A DNA stretch of 64,000 bases from Terriglobus albidus (GCF_025685425.1 NZ_JAGTAS010000057.1:310001-374000), one strand, 5' to 3'. Counted from the stretch's first letter, positions 7,885-17,586 are shown. Notes: a model not told the origin generated them from the letters alone. Made by a program: numbers and translations.

Positions 7885-10209
7885 ATGTCGCGTATGACGA
7901 TCACCCGCAGAGCCTTTACCTACAGTGCTGCCGCTACTCTTTTGGCTACCACCGGGCCTCAGTTCACTTCGGCCGCACCAGTATCCAATCTGACGCGTGA
8001 TCGGGACCTTTCAACGGAATGGGATCTCTATGCTGAAGGAGAGATCGCTCAACGGGCAATCAACCTTCCGCATTCCCCGGTAGCTCTATCCTGGCATCAA
8101 TGGCAATCGTCTTCCTGGGAAAAAGTGTGGGTGTACCGGCGAAACGTAACCCTGCCGAATCTCTTGTCAAAAGAACGGCTTTTTCTTTCCGTCGAGCGCG
8201 CGTTGGCCAGCGCACAGGTGATAGTGAATGGGCGCCCGGTCGGATCTCACGAAGGAGGTTTCACTCCCTTCGAGTGCGAGATTACAGACGCAGTACGCAC
8301 CGGGACAAATCAGATTGAGATCCAGCTTGATTCAAGATGGTTGAATGTTCCGCCTTCCGGATCTCCGAAGGGAGTCGCCTCCGTAGACTACTATCTTCCA
8401 GGCGGCATCAACGGCCGCATCACACTACGGACGCAGCCGCGAACTGCGATTACAGACCTTTGGGCACAATCCAAAGCGGTCTTGAGTGATTCCCCAACTC
8501 TCGAAGTTCTAGTCAGCGTGGACGCGGACACGACCTCCGATGCGATCCTCGCCGCCAGACTCTTCGATGAAAGCAAGCTTGTTCATTCCCAGAGGCAGCC
8601 TCAAAAACTAGTTGCCGGCATAGAGATAGCGACACTGGTAATGGAGCCGCTCCATGGAATCAAACTTTGGAGTCCCGACACTCCCAGCCTCTATCGACTG
8701 GAGACCTCCCTTCTCATCAAGGGCCGAACGGTACACACCAGGTCGATTCGTTTCGGATTTCGGGATGCACGCTTCGAGCTTGACGGCTTTTATCTGAACG
8801 GAAAGAAAACCCGAATCTTCGGTCTGGACCGTCATGAACTGTTTCCGTACGTCGGATTTGCCGCCTCGGAACGCTCCATGCGGCGGGATGCAGCCTACCT
8901 TCGCAATATTCTCAACTGCAACATGGTTCGCTGCTCACATTATCCGCAGTCTCCTGCGTTTCTCGACGCCTGCGATGAACTGGGACTTCTGGTCTGGGAA
9001 GAGATCCCTGGCTGGCAGTATCTCGGCGATGCGGCATGGAAGGATGTTGCGCTTCGAAACGTTGAGGAGATGATTCGGAGAGACCGTCATCACCCTTCCA
9101 TCATCATCTGGGGCACTCGCATTAACGAGTCGGCGAACGATCCCGCGTTCTATCAACGCACGCACGATCTTGCGAAGCAGCTCGATCCCACGCGGCCGAC
9201 GTCGGGCAGTATGACGCCGTCATCCCGTTCCGATTGGAAGGAACATTGGCATGAGGACACGTTTGCCTTCGACGACTATCATGCCGCTTCCGACGGCAGC
9301 GTAGGTATCGATCCGGCCCTGCCGGGGGTGCCCTACATGCTTGCCGAGGCGGTTGGACAGTATTCCTACGGTACAGCCAAAAATTTCCTTAGGCGATACC
9401 GGCGGGCAGGTATCCCGGAGGAGCAGAATGCGCAGGCATTGCTTCACGCCCAGGCTCATGATCGTGCGGCAAGAGATCCGCGAAATGCCGGAGTGATTGC
9501 ATGGTGCGCCTATGACTACGCCAGCCCGATGAATGCCTACAACGGGGTCAAGTGTCCCGGCGTTGTCGATACTTTCCGGATTCCGAAACTGGGCGCCTCC
9601 TTTTACATGGCGCAGGTCGATCCGGCGAAACGGGTGGTCCTTGAACCCAGCTTTTATTGGGACGCCAGACTGCATGTGAGTACGGGACCGGCGGCGATTT
9701 TTTCAAACTGCAACGAGCTCCGAGTCTTCCTGAACGATCAACATCAGGCAACGCTACAACCCGATATTACAAACTATCCGAAGACTGCCTACCCGCCCTT
9801 CATCACGGATCTCCCCTGGGAACAAGCAGGAACGTCCGTGTTGCGGATCGATGGGTATATCCGGGGGAAACGGGTTGTGTCGCGTTCCTTCACCGGAGAC
9901 CGCACTCACGACCGGTTATGGGTTACAGCCGACGATGCCGCAATTGCAGGAGATGGAATCGACAGCACACGGGTCGCTTTCGGCGTAGAAGATGAGTTCG
10001 GGAACGCACGGCCCGTTGCCGATGGAGTGATCACTGTGACACTTAATGGCCCGGGCAAGATGGTCGGCGATACAACTTTCGATCTCACCGACTCGGGTGC
10101 GGTAGGAGCAGTTTGGGTTCGAGGCGTGCCTGGGCAACACGGATCTGTTCAACTCACGGTCAGCCATCCGGCATTTGCATCGAAATCCGTGGTCGTCAGT
10201 ATGCTGTAA
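7885..10209 (+). CDS. Glycoside hydrolase family 2 protein (beta-galactosidase/beta-glucuronidase-like), Tat-type signal
   Basis: A 774-residue secreted glycosidase. The N terminus carries a twin-arginine-like signal (TITRRAFTYSAAATLL...SAAP); an ATG at 7894 is an alternative start and neither has a clear ribosome site. Order of parts: GH2 sugar-binding jelly roll (about 40-180), immunoglobulin-like domain (about 185-295), TIM barrel (about 300-590) and C-terminal beta domains (about 600-770). Expected acid/base Glu about 415 in TRINES (family WxxxNE) and nucleophile Glu about 488 in MLAEAVGQY. Substrate (galactoside, glucuronide or mannoside) cannot be assigned. It belongs with the preceding hydrolases as a carbohydrate-utilisation group. 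Confidence 0.88.
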   Translation: MSRMTITRRAFTYSAAATLLATTGPQFTSAAPVSNLTRDRDLSTEWDLYAEGEIAQRAINLPHSPVALSWHQWQSSSWEKVWVYRRNVTLPNLLSKERLFLSVERALASAQVIVNGRPVGSHEGGFTPFECEITDAVRTGTNQIEIQLDSRWLNVPPSGSPKGVASVDYYLPGGINGRITLRTQPRTAITDLWAQSKAVLSDSPTLEVLVSVDADTTSDAILAARLFDESKLVHSQRQPQKLVAGIEIATLVMEPLHGIKLWSPDTPSLYRLETSLLIKGRTVHTRSIRFGFRDARFELDGFYLNGKKTRIFGLDRHELFPYVGFAASERSMRRDAAYLRNILNCNMVRCSHYPQSPAFLDACDELGLLVWEEIPGWQYLGDAAWKDVALRNVEEMIRRDRHHPSIIIWGTRINESANDPAFYQRTHDLAKQLDPTRPTSGSMTPSSRSDWKEHWHEDTFAFDDYHAASDGSVGIDPALPGVPYMLAEAVGQYSYGTAKNFLRRYRRAGIPEEQNAQALLHAQAHDRAARDPRNAGVIAWCAYDYASPMNAYNGVKCPGVVDTFRIPKLGASFYMAQVDPAKRVVLEPSFYWDARLHVSTGPAAIFSNCNELRVFLNDQHQATLQPDITNYPKTAYPPFITDLPWEQAGTSVLRIDGYIRGKRVVSRSFTGDRTHDRLWVTADDAAIAGDGIDSTRVAFGVEDEFGNARPVADGVITVTLNGPGKMVGDTTFDLTDSGAVGAVWVRGVPGQHGSVQLTVSHPAFASKSVVVSML

Positions 10210-10250
10210 CCCACCTCTCGGCGGCGCCAAGAAGTGGGCTACCCGTCCAT
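10209..10250. repeat. Short hairpin repeat, second family (degenerate copy)
   Basis: The sequence CCCACCTCTCGGC...GCCAAGAAGTGGG forms an imperfect stem and is followed by CTACCCGTCCATGG. This matches the arrangement at 13282-13320 (CCCACATCTCGGC...GCCGAGATATGGG then CCACCCGTCCGTGA). It lies at the 3' ends of two convergent genes and may act as a transcript terminus. Confidence 0.55.
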
Positions 10251-10257
10251 GGAGCGC

Positions 10258-12450
10258 CTATTTCGGCGCGTTCTCGACCTTGGGGAGAGCAAAGGCTACA
10301 TAAGAACCATGCACGATCTTCGGAGTCGTTGTGCCAAAGTATGTTGACGCAGCGGCGGCACAGAAAACGATGTATTGCCGCCCGCCGATCTCATAGACAG
10401 CCGGGATACCTTCAAGAGCCTCATCAACAGTAGCTTCCCAGAGGACCTTGCCACTGGATGAATCCAGTGCACGCACTTTATGATCGCGCGTGCCCGTGAA
10501 GATAAGGCCGCCCGCTGTCACAACCGGGCCGACCTTCGGCATCTGCGAGCCGGTGTCCTTTATGCCCTTTTCTGCAAGTTCAGGCACTTCGCCAAGCGCG
10601 ATCTTCCAGCGGATATCGCCCGTGTTCAGATCGTATGCAGTAAGTGACGTCCAGGGAGGAGCAATCGCCGGAAGACCATTCCGTCCCACCATGAATCCAA
10701 ACCCGCTGCGATAGTGCGCCGTCGTCGGATCCACAACCTTCGGCTTTGAAGCATCCACATCCACGGCGGGCGCGAGATCCGGCTGCGCAAGATAGGCGAG
10801 GACGTTGCCCGCATCCACTTCCGAAATTTTTGCAAACGCCGGCATCTGCCCTTTCCCGTACTGCATGACTTCGCGAATCTGCTCGTCTGATAGCCGCGTC
10901 CTGACGTCGGCCAGTGACGGGATGAGGGGCGGTTTTCCCGCACGATCCGCACCATGGCAGATGCTGCAATTTGCTTTATAAAGATCGCGGCCCTGCGCTA
11001 CCGGAGGTCCGGACCGATCCACATCATTCGACAGCTCAAGCTTCAACATTGCGGGCAGATCTTTCGAAACGACATAGACCATCCCGGCAGGATCAGCCGC
11101 CGCGCCGCCAAAGTTCGCTCCGCCATTATTGCCTGGCATCTGCACGGTATTTTGTGTCGCCGGTGGCGTAAAGAGGCCGTGATTCTTCGCCTCCAGCATC
11201 TGTTTGCGAAATGTATCGCGCTCATCAGCATCGAGGTAAGGATTGATCTCGTCCGCAGTAAAGCTCTGCCGTGCAAAAGGCAACGGCTTGGTTGGAAACG
11301 GCTGCGTCGGCCAGGTCTCCTCGCCAGGCATGTCGGACTTCATCTGCGGCCGTTCTTCAATAGGCCACAGCGGCTTGCCGGTTGCCCGATCGAAGACCCA
11401 CAGAAACCCCGTCTTGCCCGGCTGCGCAACAACATCGACCATCTTGCCGTCATGCTTCACCGTGGTCAGCATGGGCGTGGTGGCATTGTCATAGTCCCAT
11501 ATGTCGTGATGGACCATCTGGTAGTACCAGACAAGCTTCCCGGTACGCGCGTTCAAGGCGAGCAGCGAATCACCATAGAGGTTCTTGCCGAGCCGGTTTG
11601 CGCCATAGAAGTTGTACTTCGGACTGGCCGTAGGCACATAGACAATGCCACGTTTCTCATCCAGCGCCATGCCTTGCCAGGCATTGGCTCCGCCGGCCGT
11701 CTTCCAGGCATCCTTCGGCCAGGTTTCGTAACCTGCTTCCCCTGGATGCGGAATCGTATGGAAGATCCACGCCATCTTGCCCGTCAGCACGTCATAGGCG
11801 CGCACATCGCCCGGCGCCGAGTTGTACTCCTCATTCGTGGCAGAACCCAGAATGAGCAGATTCTCGTAGACCCGGCCAGGATTGACCGACTGCACCAGCG
11901 TCAGCGTATGCGGATCGCGCCCCAACCCCTCTCGCAGATCGACGCAACCGTTCTTACCGAAGGTCGTGATGCTCTTGCCCGTGCGCGCGTCGATCGCCTG
12001 CAGAGAGTTGTTCACGGCAAAAAGAAGCCGGCGGTCCGATCGGTCAGCACTCTCCCAGTAGTTCAGGCCGCGGTACGTAAGCAGGGTCGCCTTCGGATCC
12101 GTGGGATGCACCCACAGCTCTTTGCCCGTAGCTGCATCCAGCGCAACGATGGAGTTCTCTTTCGCCAGCACATACATCACGCCGTCAATCACAAGAGGAT
12201 TGAAAAGATACTTGCGATTGTCGCTGGTGGAATACTTCCAAGCCACCTGCAACTGCTTCACATTGGTGCGATTGACCTGCCGCAGGGCTGAGTACTGAGC
12301 GCCATCCGCGGCGCCGCCATACTCCCGCCAGGTTGTGTGCGCCTTATCAGTGTGCGGCTTTGCGGATTGCGCCAGGAGAACACCGGGAACGAATCCGAGC
12401 ATCGTTACGGCAATAGTTTGCCAGGGCCTGTTCAGGGAGCTGTTTTGCAT
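10258..12450 (-). CDS. PQQ-dependent dehydrogenase with inserted cytochrome c domain
   Basis: Periplasmic quinoprotein of about 730 residues that would oxidise a sugar or alcohol with PQQ and pass electrons to its own haem c. The start at 12450 gives a signal peptide (NSSLNRPWQTIAVTMLGFV...LLAQ); the longer open frame has no signal. The beta-propeller begins near WREYGGAADG, with tryptophan-docking repeats such as ALDAATGKELWVH. The catalytic region around HHDIWDYDNAT resembles membrane glucose dehydrogenase. At about 495-499 a CSICH haem site begins a cytochrome domain of about 85 residues, after which the propeller resumes (SLTAYDLNTGDIRW). The haem domain is thus an insertion, not a C-terminal tail. 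Confidence 0.88.
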   Translation of the reverse strand: MQNSSLNRPWQTIAVTMLGFVPGVLLAQSAKPHTDKAHTTWREYGGAADGAQYSALRQVNRTNVKQLQVAWKYSTSDNRKYLFNPLVIDGVMYVLAKENSIVALDAATGKELWVHPTDPKATLLTYRGLNYWESADRSDRRLLFAVNNSLQAIDARTGKSITTFGKNGCVDLREGLGRDPHTLTLVQSVNPGRVYENLLILGSATNEEYNSAPGDVRAYDVLTGKMAWIFHTIPHPGEAGYETWPKDAWKTAGGANAWQGMALDEKRGIVYVPTASPKYNFYGANRLGKNLYGDSLLALNARTGKLVWYYQMVHHDIWDYDNATTPMLTTVKHDGKMVDVVAQPGKTGFLWVFDRATGKPLWPIEERPQMKSDMPGEETWPTQPFPTKPLPFARQSFTADEINPYLDADERDTFRKQMLEAKNHGLFTPPATQNTVQMPGNNGGANFGGAAADPAGMVYVVSKDLPAMLKLELSNDVDRSGPPVAQGRDLYKANCSICHGADRAGKPPLIPSLADVRTRLSDEQIREVMQYGKGQMPAFAKISEVDAGNVLAYLAQPDLAPAVDVDASKPKVVDPTTAHYRSGFGFMVGRNGLPAIAPPWTSLTAYDLNTGDIRWKIALGEVPELAEKGIKDTGSQMPKVGPVVTAGGLIFTGTRDHKVRALDSSSGKVLWEATVDEALEGIPAVYEIGGRQYIVFCAAAASTYFGTTTPKIVHGSYVAFALPKVENAPK

Positions 12451-12592
12451 GCCAATTTTCTCGTTATCGAAGCACTCAAATCCTCTCATCTTTGAGGCAC
12501 AACAATCCACTCGGATGAAGCGGGCGTTTACCAGGGATTTTTCTGATTTAGACTTCGTAGCGGCTGGCAATCGATCACAAGGAGTGGAAGGC

Positions 12593-13270
12593 ATGCTGGT
12601 TTGGCACTCATTTTTATTGGCATTCAGTGCCCTGTTGCCGCTTATCAACCCACTGGGCTCAGCTTTGGTCTTTCTCGGCCTTGCCGGCGACGCGCCTAAA
12701 CCGGTCTACAAAAGTCTCGCGCGGAAGATTGCGCTCAATAATGTGATCTTCCTTGGGATCTTCGAACTCCTGGGCTCGACCATCCTGAAGTTCTTTGGAA
12801 TCTCTCTCCCGATCGTGCAGGTCTCGGGCGGTCTCGTGATTGCCGCCATTGGGTGGTCTGTTCTCAACGAGAAGGACTCCGAGGCCGCGGCAAAGGATAA
12901 ACAGGAAGAAGCCCACATCATGCCTGAAAACCAACTGCACAGCCTGGAAGAAAAGGCGTTCTACCCATTCACCTTTCCAGTCACCTCCGGCCCCGGAACG
13001 CTGGTCGTTCTGCTCACCCTCAGCGCCAGGTTTTCCGAGGGCCCCGATAGCGCGGTCATCCTTGCCCATCTGGCGCTTTTCCTTGCAATTGTCGCGGTCA
13101 GCCTGCTGGTGTTTGTGTGCTATGCACATGCCGCGAAACTCACGAAGCGAATCCCGGCCTCAACCGCCCACGGTATCTTGCGGGTAGTGGCATTCATACT
13201 TCTTTGCATCGGCGTGCAGATTACATGGAATGGAGCTTCGGCATTGGTCGCAACGTTATCTCGTCATTAG
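12593..13270 (+). CDS. MarC-family integral membrane protein
   Basis: A 225-residue inner-membrane protein with about six hydrophobic segments. The start at 12593 is fixed by AAGGAG eight bases upstream; the longer frame upstream runs antisense through the PQQ dehydrogenase start. Family hallmarks include the early [15 protein letters not shown] segment, [12 protein letters not shown], and [14 protein letters not shown] in the middle, followed by paired C-terminal helices. MarC/YchE proteins have no firmly established transport substrate despite their old link to multiple antibiotic resistance. A hairpin repeat follows the stop. Confidence 0.9.
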   Translation: MLVWHSFLLAFSALLPLINPLGSALVFLGLAGDAPKPVYKSLARKIALNNVIFLGIFELLGSTILKFFGISLPIVQVSGGLVIAAIGWSVLNEKDSEAAAKDKQEEAHIMPENQLHSLEEKAFYPFTFPVTSGPGTLVVLLTLSARFSEGPDSAVILAHLALFLAIVAVSLLVFVCYAHAAKLTKRIPASTAHGILRVVAFILLCIGVQITWNGASALVATLSRH

Positions 13271-13281
13271 ATTTCTGCAAA

Positions 13282-13353
13282 CCCACATCTCGGCAATGCC
13301 GAGATATGGGCCACCCGTCCGTGATGAAAACAAAAAGGCGTGGGCCACCCAGC
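13282..13353. repeat. Hairpin repeat, second family, with following half-unit
   Basis: CCCACATCTCGGC (13282-13294) pairs with GCCGAGATATGGG (13298-13310) around an AAT loop with one mismatch. It is followed by CCACCCGTCCGTGATG and, after a short A-rich spacer, by GTGGGCCACCCAGCTGTGA. The same GTGGGC(C/T)ACCCG motif occurs at 10234. The placement after marC would also suit a transcription terminator. Confidence 0.55.
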
Positions 13354-13383
13354 TGTGATTTAGACGATCCAATCAAGAAGGCC

Positions 13384-13728
13384 ATGAATATTCAGATTAA
13401 ACGAGCCTATGAACCGGCTGCCCCGTCCGACGGATTCCGCATCCTTATCGATCGCCTGTGGCCACGAGGGTTATCCAAGGCAAAGGCCCATATTGACCTT
13501 TGGTTGAAAGAGATTGCTCCGAGCCCGGAGTTGAGGACATGGTTCGGCCATGATCCAGCCAAATGGAAAGAGTTCCGCTCTCGCTACCTGGCGGAACTAC
13601 GCGAAAAACGAGTAGAAATCGATCAGATCAGAGAAAAGGCCAGGGACGGAGTGGTGACGCTGGTATACGCGGCAAAAGACGAACAACATAACGATGCTGT
13701 TGTGCTTTATGAGCGGCTTAACCGCTGA
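13384..13728 (+). CDS. DUF488 (YeaO-like) family protein
   Basis: Small soluble protein of 114 residues starting at [11 protein letters not shown], with AAGAAGG just upstream; the longer frame crosses the hairpin repeat. Family landmarks are [13 protein letters not shown] near the N terminus, [20 protein letters not shown], then YLAEL and a C-terminal [18 protein letters not shown] segment. DUF488 proteins have no settled biochemical role. It may be co-transcribed with marC despite the intervening hairpin. Confidence 0.9.
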   Translation: MNIQIKRAYEPAAPSDGFRILIDRLWPRGLSKAKAHIDLWLKEIAPSPELRTWFGHDPAKWKEFRSRYLAELREKRVEIDQIREKARDGVVTLVYAAKDEQHNDAVVLYERLNR

Positions 13729-13791
13729 TAAAGCTCGCTACCATAAACGCTTGCATGACTCCGCCGTGACATTTGGAATTGCAGCCCATCT

Positions 13792-15498
13792 TCAGGATCG
13801 TGCAGAGGTCTTCAATTGCGATTCCGGCAAAACATCGGCATATACCGTCTGCTGTGGCAGAACAATGGAGAAGCAGGTTCCATGCTCGGAAGGATCAGTT
13901 GAGGTTTCAAACTCGATCGTTCCGCCATGTCCTTCCACAAATTGCCTGGCGATAAACAGCCCGATCCCTGTGCCGATGGTATGCCTCGTCGTGAAAAACG
14001 GTTCGAAGATGCGCGCATGATCGTGGTAAGGAATCCCGCAGCCAGTGTCCTTAATGGAAAGACGGACGGCGGGTCCATCTTCCTGCACCAGGTCATCCAC
14101 GGTGACGTTGAGATCTCCACCATCCGGCATGGCGTAGATTGCATTAATGATGAGATTCGAGATGGCCTGCATCATCTCCCCGGTACGCAGCACCAGCCTG
14201 GCTTCCGAGTTCAGACTGGTTTTCACGCGTATTCCAATAGTTTTGCAGCGAGGCCCATAGATGCGGAGCACATCTGCCACGAGAGTCGAGATCGAGATCA
14301 GAGCTACGGCCGAGTGCTCTCGGTAGAAGCCCAACGTCTGCCGGGCGAGATGGGCAATGCGTACTAGCTCTGTCTCTGCATCCTCCGCATAGGCGAGAAC
14401 CTGAGAAGAATTCGCGGCGTTCGATCTGATGAGGAAGACAAGATTCAGCACCGCTTCAAGAGGATTATTGATCTCGTGAGCGATCGTAGCGGCCATTCGC
14501 CCCGCAGCCGCCAGCTTCTCAGCCTGGATCAAAGCTTTCTCTATATTTTTCCGGCGGGTCAGATCGCGCACGATGGAAGATGCACCGACGACTGCGCCGG
14601 AGCTGTCACGAATGGGAGAGATACCTAGATCCACGTGCAGAGTGCGCCCGTCTTTCGTCAAGCGAAGCGTTTCATAGTTTTCAAGCTTCTCGCCATTGCG
14701 GATGCGGCCGAGAATGGCCTTTTCCTCTTCGTGGAGATGCTCAGGGACGAGGTCAAAGATCGGCCTTCCTATCATCTCCTCCTTAGTGAAACCCAAGATT
14801 TGCGCCGCTGCCTGATTCCAGCTTGTGATGCGGCCTTGCAGATCTTTACTCAGGATCACGTCATCGGACGATTCCACGATAGCGGCGAGGGCCGCTACGT
14901 GGCCTGCCACGTTCATGAGGTTAAGTTTCGATTTTTCCAGATCCGCGATCTTCCGAGTAAGTTGCTCGCGAAGCCTTACATTCTCAATAGCAGCGGCGGC
15001 CTGAGCAGCGACGGCACCGAGCAGATCTTCGCAGTCCCGCTCGAAGATTCCTACCTGTTCGTGCCCATAGAAGAGACCTCCTAGGACTTCGCCGGAGCTC
15101 GCCTTGACCGGAACAGCGAGATAGCTGCGAACGGGCAGATGCCCGTCCGGCATTCCTTTGAATGGGGCATTGTGCCCATAACGAGGATCTTTGGTGATGT
15201 CGGCGGAGCGAACGATCCCGGTCCCCTCGAAGGTAGCCGCGAACACGTCGGTGTTGCGGGGCATCGGAAACTTTGCGAACTTCTCTCGGGCGACGCCCGA
15301 AAGCGTATAGAGGGAATAACGCTCCCCTTGATCGTCAATGACGTTGTAGAAAAGAGCGCCAAACTGAGCGCCACATAATTCCAGCCCTGCGTCGGTTGCA
15401 GCTTGCACGATCGCTTGCAGGTCAAGGTTTTTGGCTAGCAGTAGCCCTGACTGGACGACGAGTTCTAGTTTTCGCTGGTCCGAATTTAAAAGGCCCAT
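13792..15498 (-). CDS. GAF-PAS sensor histidine kinase
   Basis: Soluble sensor kinase of about 568 residues. Domains in order: GAF (about 15-165, ending with a C-terminal [22 protein letters not shown] helix), PAS with C-terminal PAC (about 205-325; [15 protein letters not shown]), phosphoacceptor region with H-box TIAHEINNP (His about 341), and HATPase_c (about 445-555) with N-box [10 protein letters not shown]1 DTGCG and G2 GTGIGL. No membrane segment is visible, so it probably senses a cytoplasmic or redox signal. The start at 15498 is chosen because the frame farther upstream runs into repeat copy C. A receiver-only gene lies divergently at 16005 and is a plausible partner. Confidence 0.9.
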   Translation of the reverse strand: MGLLNSDQRKLELVVQSGLLLAKNLDLQAIVQAATDAGLELCGAQFGALFYNVIDDQGERYSLYTLSGVAREKFAKFPMPRNTDVFAATFEGTGIVRSADITKDPRYGHNAPFKGMPDGHLPVRSYLAVPVKASSGEVLGGLFYGHEQVGIFERDCEDLLGAVAAQAAAAIENVRLREQLTRKIADLEKSKLNLMNVAGHVAALAAIVESSDDVILSKDLQGRITSWNQAAAQILGFTKEEMIGRPIFDLVPEHLHEEEKAILGRIRNGEKLENYETLRLTKDGRTLHVDLGISPIRDSSGAVVGASSIVRDLTRRKNIEKALIQAEKLAAAGRMAATIAHEINNPLEAVLNLVFLIRSNAANSSQVLAYAEDAETELVRIAHLARQTLGFYREHSAVALISISTLVADVLRIYGPRCKTIGIRVKTSLNSEARLVLRTGEMMQAISNLIINAIYAMPDGGDLNVTVDDLVQEDGPAVRLSIKDTGCGIPYHDHARIFEPFFTTRHTIGTGIGLFIARQFVEGHGGTIEFETSTDPSEHGTCFSIVLPQQTVYADVLPESQLKTSARS

Positions 15499-15589
15499 AC
15501 CGTCATTTCGCAACGGGGAACGATGCAGACATACACTATCGGGTTCGGGGAGAAACCGGGAGGTAGAGATCTGGTCCGATATGGATATT

Positions 15590-15707
15590 CTAGAGCGTTT
15601 TCCCTGTTGCTGGGTATCCCGGAAGGGGCGTGCAGCGGCGTTTTCATGGCGGAAAACGCCCATAGATGCGGATGCCCTGGACTACACCTACAGGGAAAAT
15701 GCTCCAG
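15590..15707 (+). repeat. Palindromic element, copy C (118 bp, forward)
   Basis: Left end CTAGAGCGTTTTCCCTGT, right end ACAGGGAAAATGCTCCAG, central GGCGTTTTCATGGCGGAAAACGCC. The right end is duplicated together with about 27 bp of flank (see the tandem repeat). Confidence 0.85.
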
Positions 15708-15770
15708 CCTGAGCCTGATCGCTCTGATTAGGGAAAATGCCTCCAGCCTGAGCCTGATCGCTCTGATTTA
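15693..15770 (+). repeat. Two-unit tandem duplication of element end plus flank
   Basis: Units 15693-15730 (38 bp) and 15731-15770 (40 bp) are nearly identical. Each starts GGGAAAATGC, contains CTCCAGCCTGAGCCTGATCG and ends GCTCTGATT(T)A; unit two has an extra C and an extra T. The duplicated block joins the right terminus of repeat copy C to 27 bp of adjacent sequence. Confidence 0.8.
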
Positions 15771-16004
15771 AGGAACCCAGGTTAATCGACTCTCTGAACT
15801 GTCAGCCACCGCACAGTTCACAGAACTGGAAATTGCAAGTGCACGCCCCAGCCGGCATTGATAGAGTCGATTTCGATGCTTTATTTAAGGGTGTTCTCAT
15901 CTGCCCTCTTGCAATGCCGCCATTCGATACGTTAAAAGTGATACACGTCCGGGCCATAGTTTACAAAGTCGCCCTCTCTCTGGGGGTCCAAGTAGGCCAC
16001 GGCT

Positions 16005-16424
16005 ATGGAGTGGTTTGCTTCGAACGCTATGGAAGATCGCCTTGGAAATAGACAGCGAATTTACGTCGTTGATGACGAGCACGTAATTGCCACGACGCTC
16101 GCGATCATTCTCACCCAGAATGGCTTCGATGCCCGGGCATTCGGGTCTGCAAAAGAGGCTTTAGCCGCTGCTGAGGCATTGCCTCCCAACCTTCTGTTGA
16201 CCGACGTCGTCATGCCGGACATGAATGGCATCGAGTTGGCGATCCAATTTCGCCAAAAGTTTCCTGAGTGTAAGGTTCTTTTGTTCTCCGGCCAGGCCGC
16301 CACAAACAACCTGCTCAAGGAAGCGAAGGGAGCGGGATACGATCTGGAACTGCTATCCAAACCTGTCCACCCGCAAGATCTTCTTGCAAGGCTTAACTCC
16401 GATTCGGTCACTGGAAAACAATAA
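16005..16424 (+). CDS. Stand-alone response-regulator receiver domain
   Basis: A 139-residue single-domain receiver with no output domain. Acidic pocket VDDEH near residues 22-26, phosphoacceptor Asp about 67 in LLTDVVMPD, switch Ser in LLFSGQ and conserved Lys in LLSKPVHP. An ATG at 16029 (MEDRLGNR) is an alternative start; the 16005 ATG has AGTAGG about 10 bases upstream. It lies divergent from the GAF-PAS kinase and may relay or sink phosphate from it. Confidence 0.88.
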   Translation: MEWFASNAMEDRLGNRQRIYVVDDEHVIATTLAIILTQNGFDARAFGSAKEALAAAEALPPNLLLTDVVMPDMNGIELAIQFRQKFPECKVLLFSGQAATNNLLKEAKGAGYDLELLSKPVHPQDLLARLNSDSVTGKQ

Positions 16425-16487
16425 ATAGTTTGCGAACGACGGCGCCCATTGATGTAGTCGTCATGGCCGTGAACTCGATTGAGATAC

Positions 16488-16525
16488 GGCTGCTGGAGAG
16501 CAACGCCGTGCCCTCCAGCCCAGCC
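16488..16525. terminator. Possible bidirectional terminator between convergent genes
   Basis: GGCTGCTGGAG and CTCCAGCCCAGCC form a roughly 11-bp stem with a two-base bulge and a 14-base loop. It lies between the 3' ends of the receiver gene and the DUF4142 gene. There is no T tract, so support is moderate at best. Confidence 0.3.
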
Positions 16526-16567
16526 TAGAGCAATTCTCCTGTCGTATCGCCCAGAACTCCATCGTCT

Positions 16568-17233
16568 TTATTTTGCACTGCTGGACGCTTTCGACTTACC
16601 GTCGACTGCGACATTGTGGTTTTGTGCGATCTGCTCAATGAGACGCAGGTGCTGGGAGATTACGCCCGTGCCCTGACGCGCAACTTGCTTAACGTTTGGA
16701 TCCTGCGTCAACTGTGCTTCATCTTTGAATTCTTTCAGGTCTTGTTTGTGATCTTTCACCATTGCCTGGATGTAGGCTTCATCGAACTGACTGCCGGAAA
16801 GCGCTCCGAGCCGCGCAATGAGTTGCTTATCCTTTTTTGATGGCTCCTTAGGCTCTTTGACTCCCATCTGCTGCGCTATCGGTTTTATCTGGTCACCAAG
16901 CTGTGTATGGTCGTCTACCATCTTCTGACCAAATTGCCTTACATCTTCGCTTTGCGACTTTTGCTGTGCCAATTGTCCCAATTCCACCTCGGCGGTTCCA
17001 CCTTCAAGCGCCTTCTTGACGAAGTCCTTGTCAGTCGTCGCCTGCTGATTCATGGAGTTGGCATCAGGCCCCATCCCTCCTGAATTCATAGGCTGCTGAT
17101 TAGGCATGTTGGGCTGTTGCTGGCCGGAAGCACCGGGTTGGTTCTGGCCGATAGCGATCGTACTTGCCAGCAGCGTGGACATCGTGCACAGGAGAAACCT
17201 GCTGCACGTTCGCTTTGTGACTATCGTGATCAT
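16568..17233 (-). CDS. DUF4142 domain-containing exported protein
   Basis: Secreted helical protein of 221 residues. Start at 17233 has GGAG seven bases upstream and gives a signal peptide (TKRTCSRFLLCTMSTLLAS...IGQ). A low-complexity Gln/Asn/Pro/Gly linker (residues about 29-65) precedes the DUF4142 domain (about 70-205), a ferritin-like four-helix bundle with FVKKALEGGTAEVELGQLA, then VRQFGQKMVDDH, and a last helix with QHLRLIEQIA. Function of the family is unknown; many are envelope or stress proteins. Confidence 0.88.
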   Translation of the reverse strand: MITIVTKRTCSRFLLCTMSTLLASTIAIGQNQPGASGQQQPNMPNQQPMNSGGMGPDANSMNQQATTDKDFVKKALEGGTAEVELGQLAQQKSQSEDVRQFGQKMVDDHTQLGDQIKPIAQQMGVKEPKEPSKKDKQLIARLGALSGSQFDEAYIQAMVKDHKQDLKEFKDEAQLTQDPNVKQVARQGTGVISQHLRLIEQIAQNHNVAVDGKSKASSSAK

Positions 17234-17586
17234 CAACAATCTCCTTTCCTGAAACTGAAACTCCCCGGCAGCTTGCCTATCGCGTTCCAAAGACTCGCTG
17301 GATACTCCGGCATATCGAAACGTCTCCTCTACTGAGCTGCCCGGCCGATGTGGTTCGCGAATGTCATAACCGGCTTCCGAGAGGTGATACGAGAACGCCA
17401 CATCGGCAATTTTGGAAGTAGCGGCGGCTCAATACCGGAAAACGTCTACGTCACCCGGAAGGATGCTATTTAGAGAGAGGCAATGATCAGCCCGTTGCCC
17501 CCAAATACCGCCGGAGAGAAAGAGTTCATATCAATTTCCACCTCTTCCGTGGGGCAAAATTCAGGGGCGTTATAGCTGCAAGGAAT

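Larger units (their letters stand above)
15499..16004. other. Intergenic region between divergent histidine kinase and receiver genes
   Basis: About 500 bp without a convincing gene. It holds repeat copy C (15590-15707) and a tandem duplication (15693-15770). The remaining 230 bp before the receiver gene shows no start with a ribosome site and no clear promoter hexamers. Short open frames here come from the repeat. Confidence 0.6.

Noticed and set aside
10954-12291. 445-codon open frame opposite the PQQ dehydrogenase
   Set aside because: Antisense shadow; low-complexity Arg/His/Leu composition and no ribosome site.
15523-15771. Short open frames in and after repeat copy C
   Set aside because: They are produced by the palindromic element and the tandem duplication (repeated SLSLIALI), without a ribosome site.
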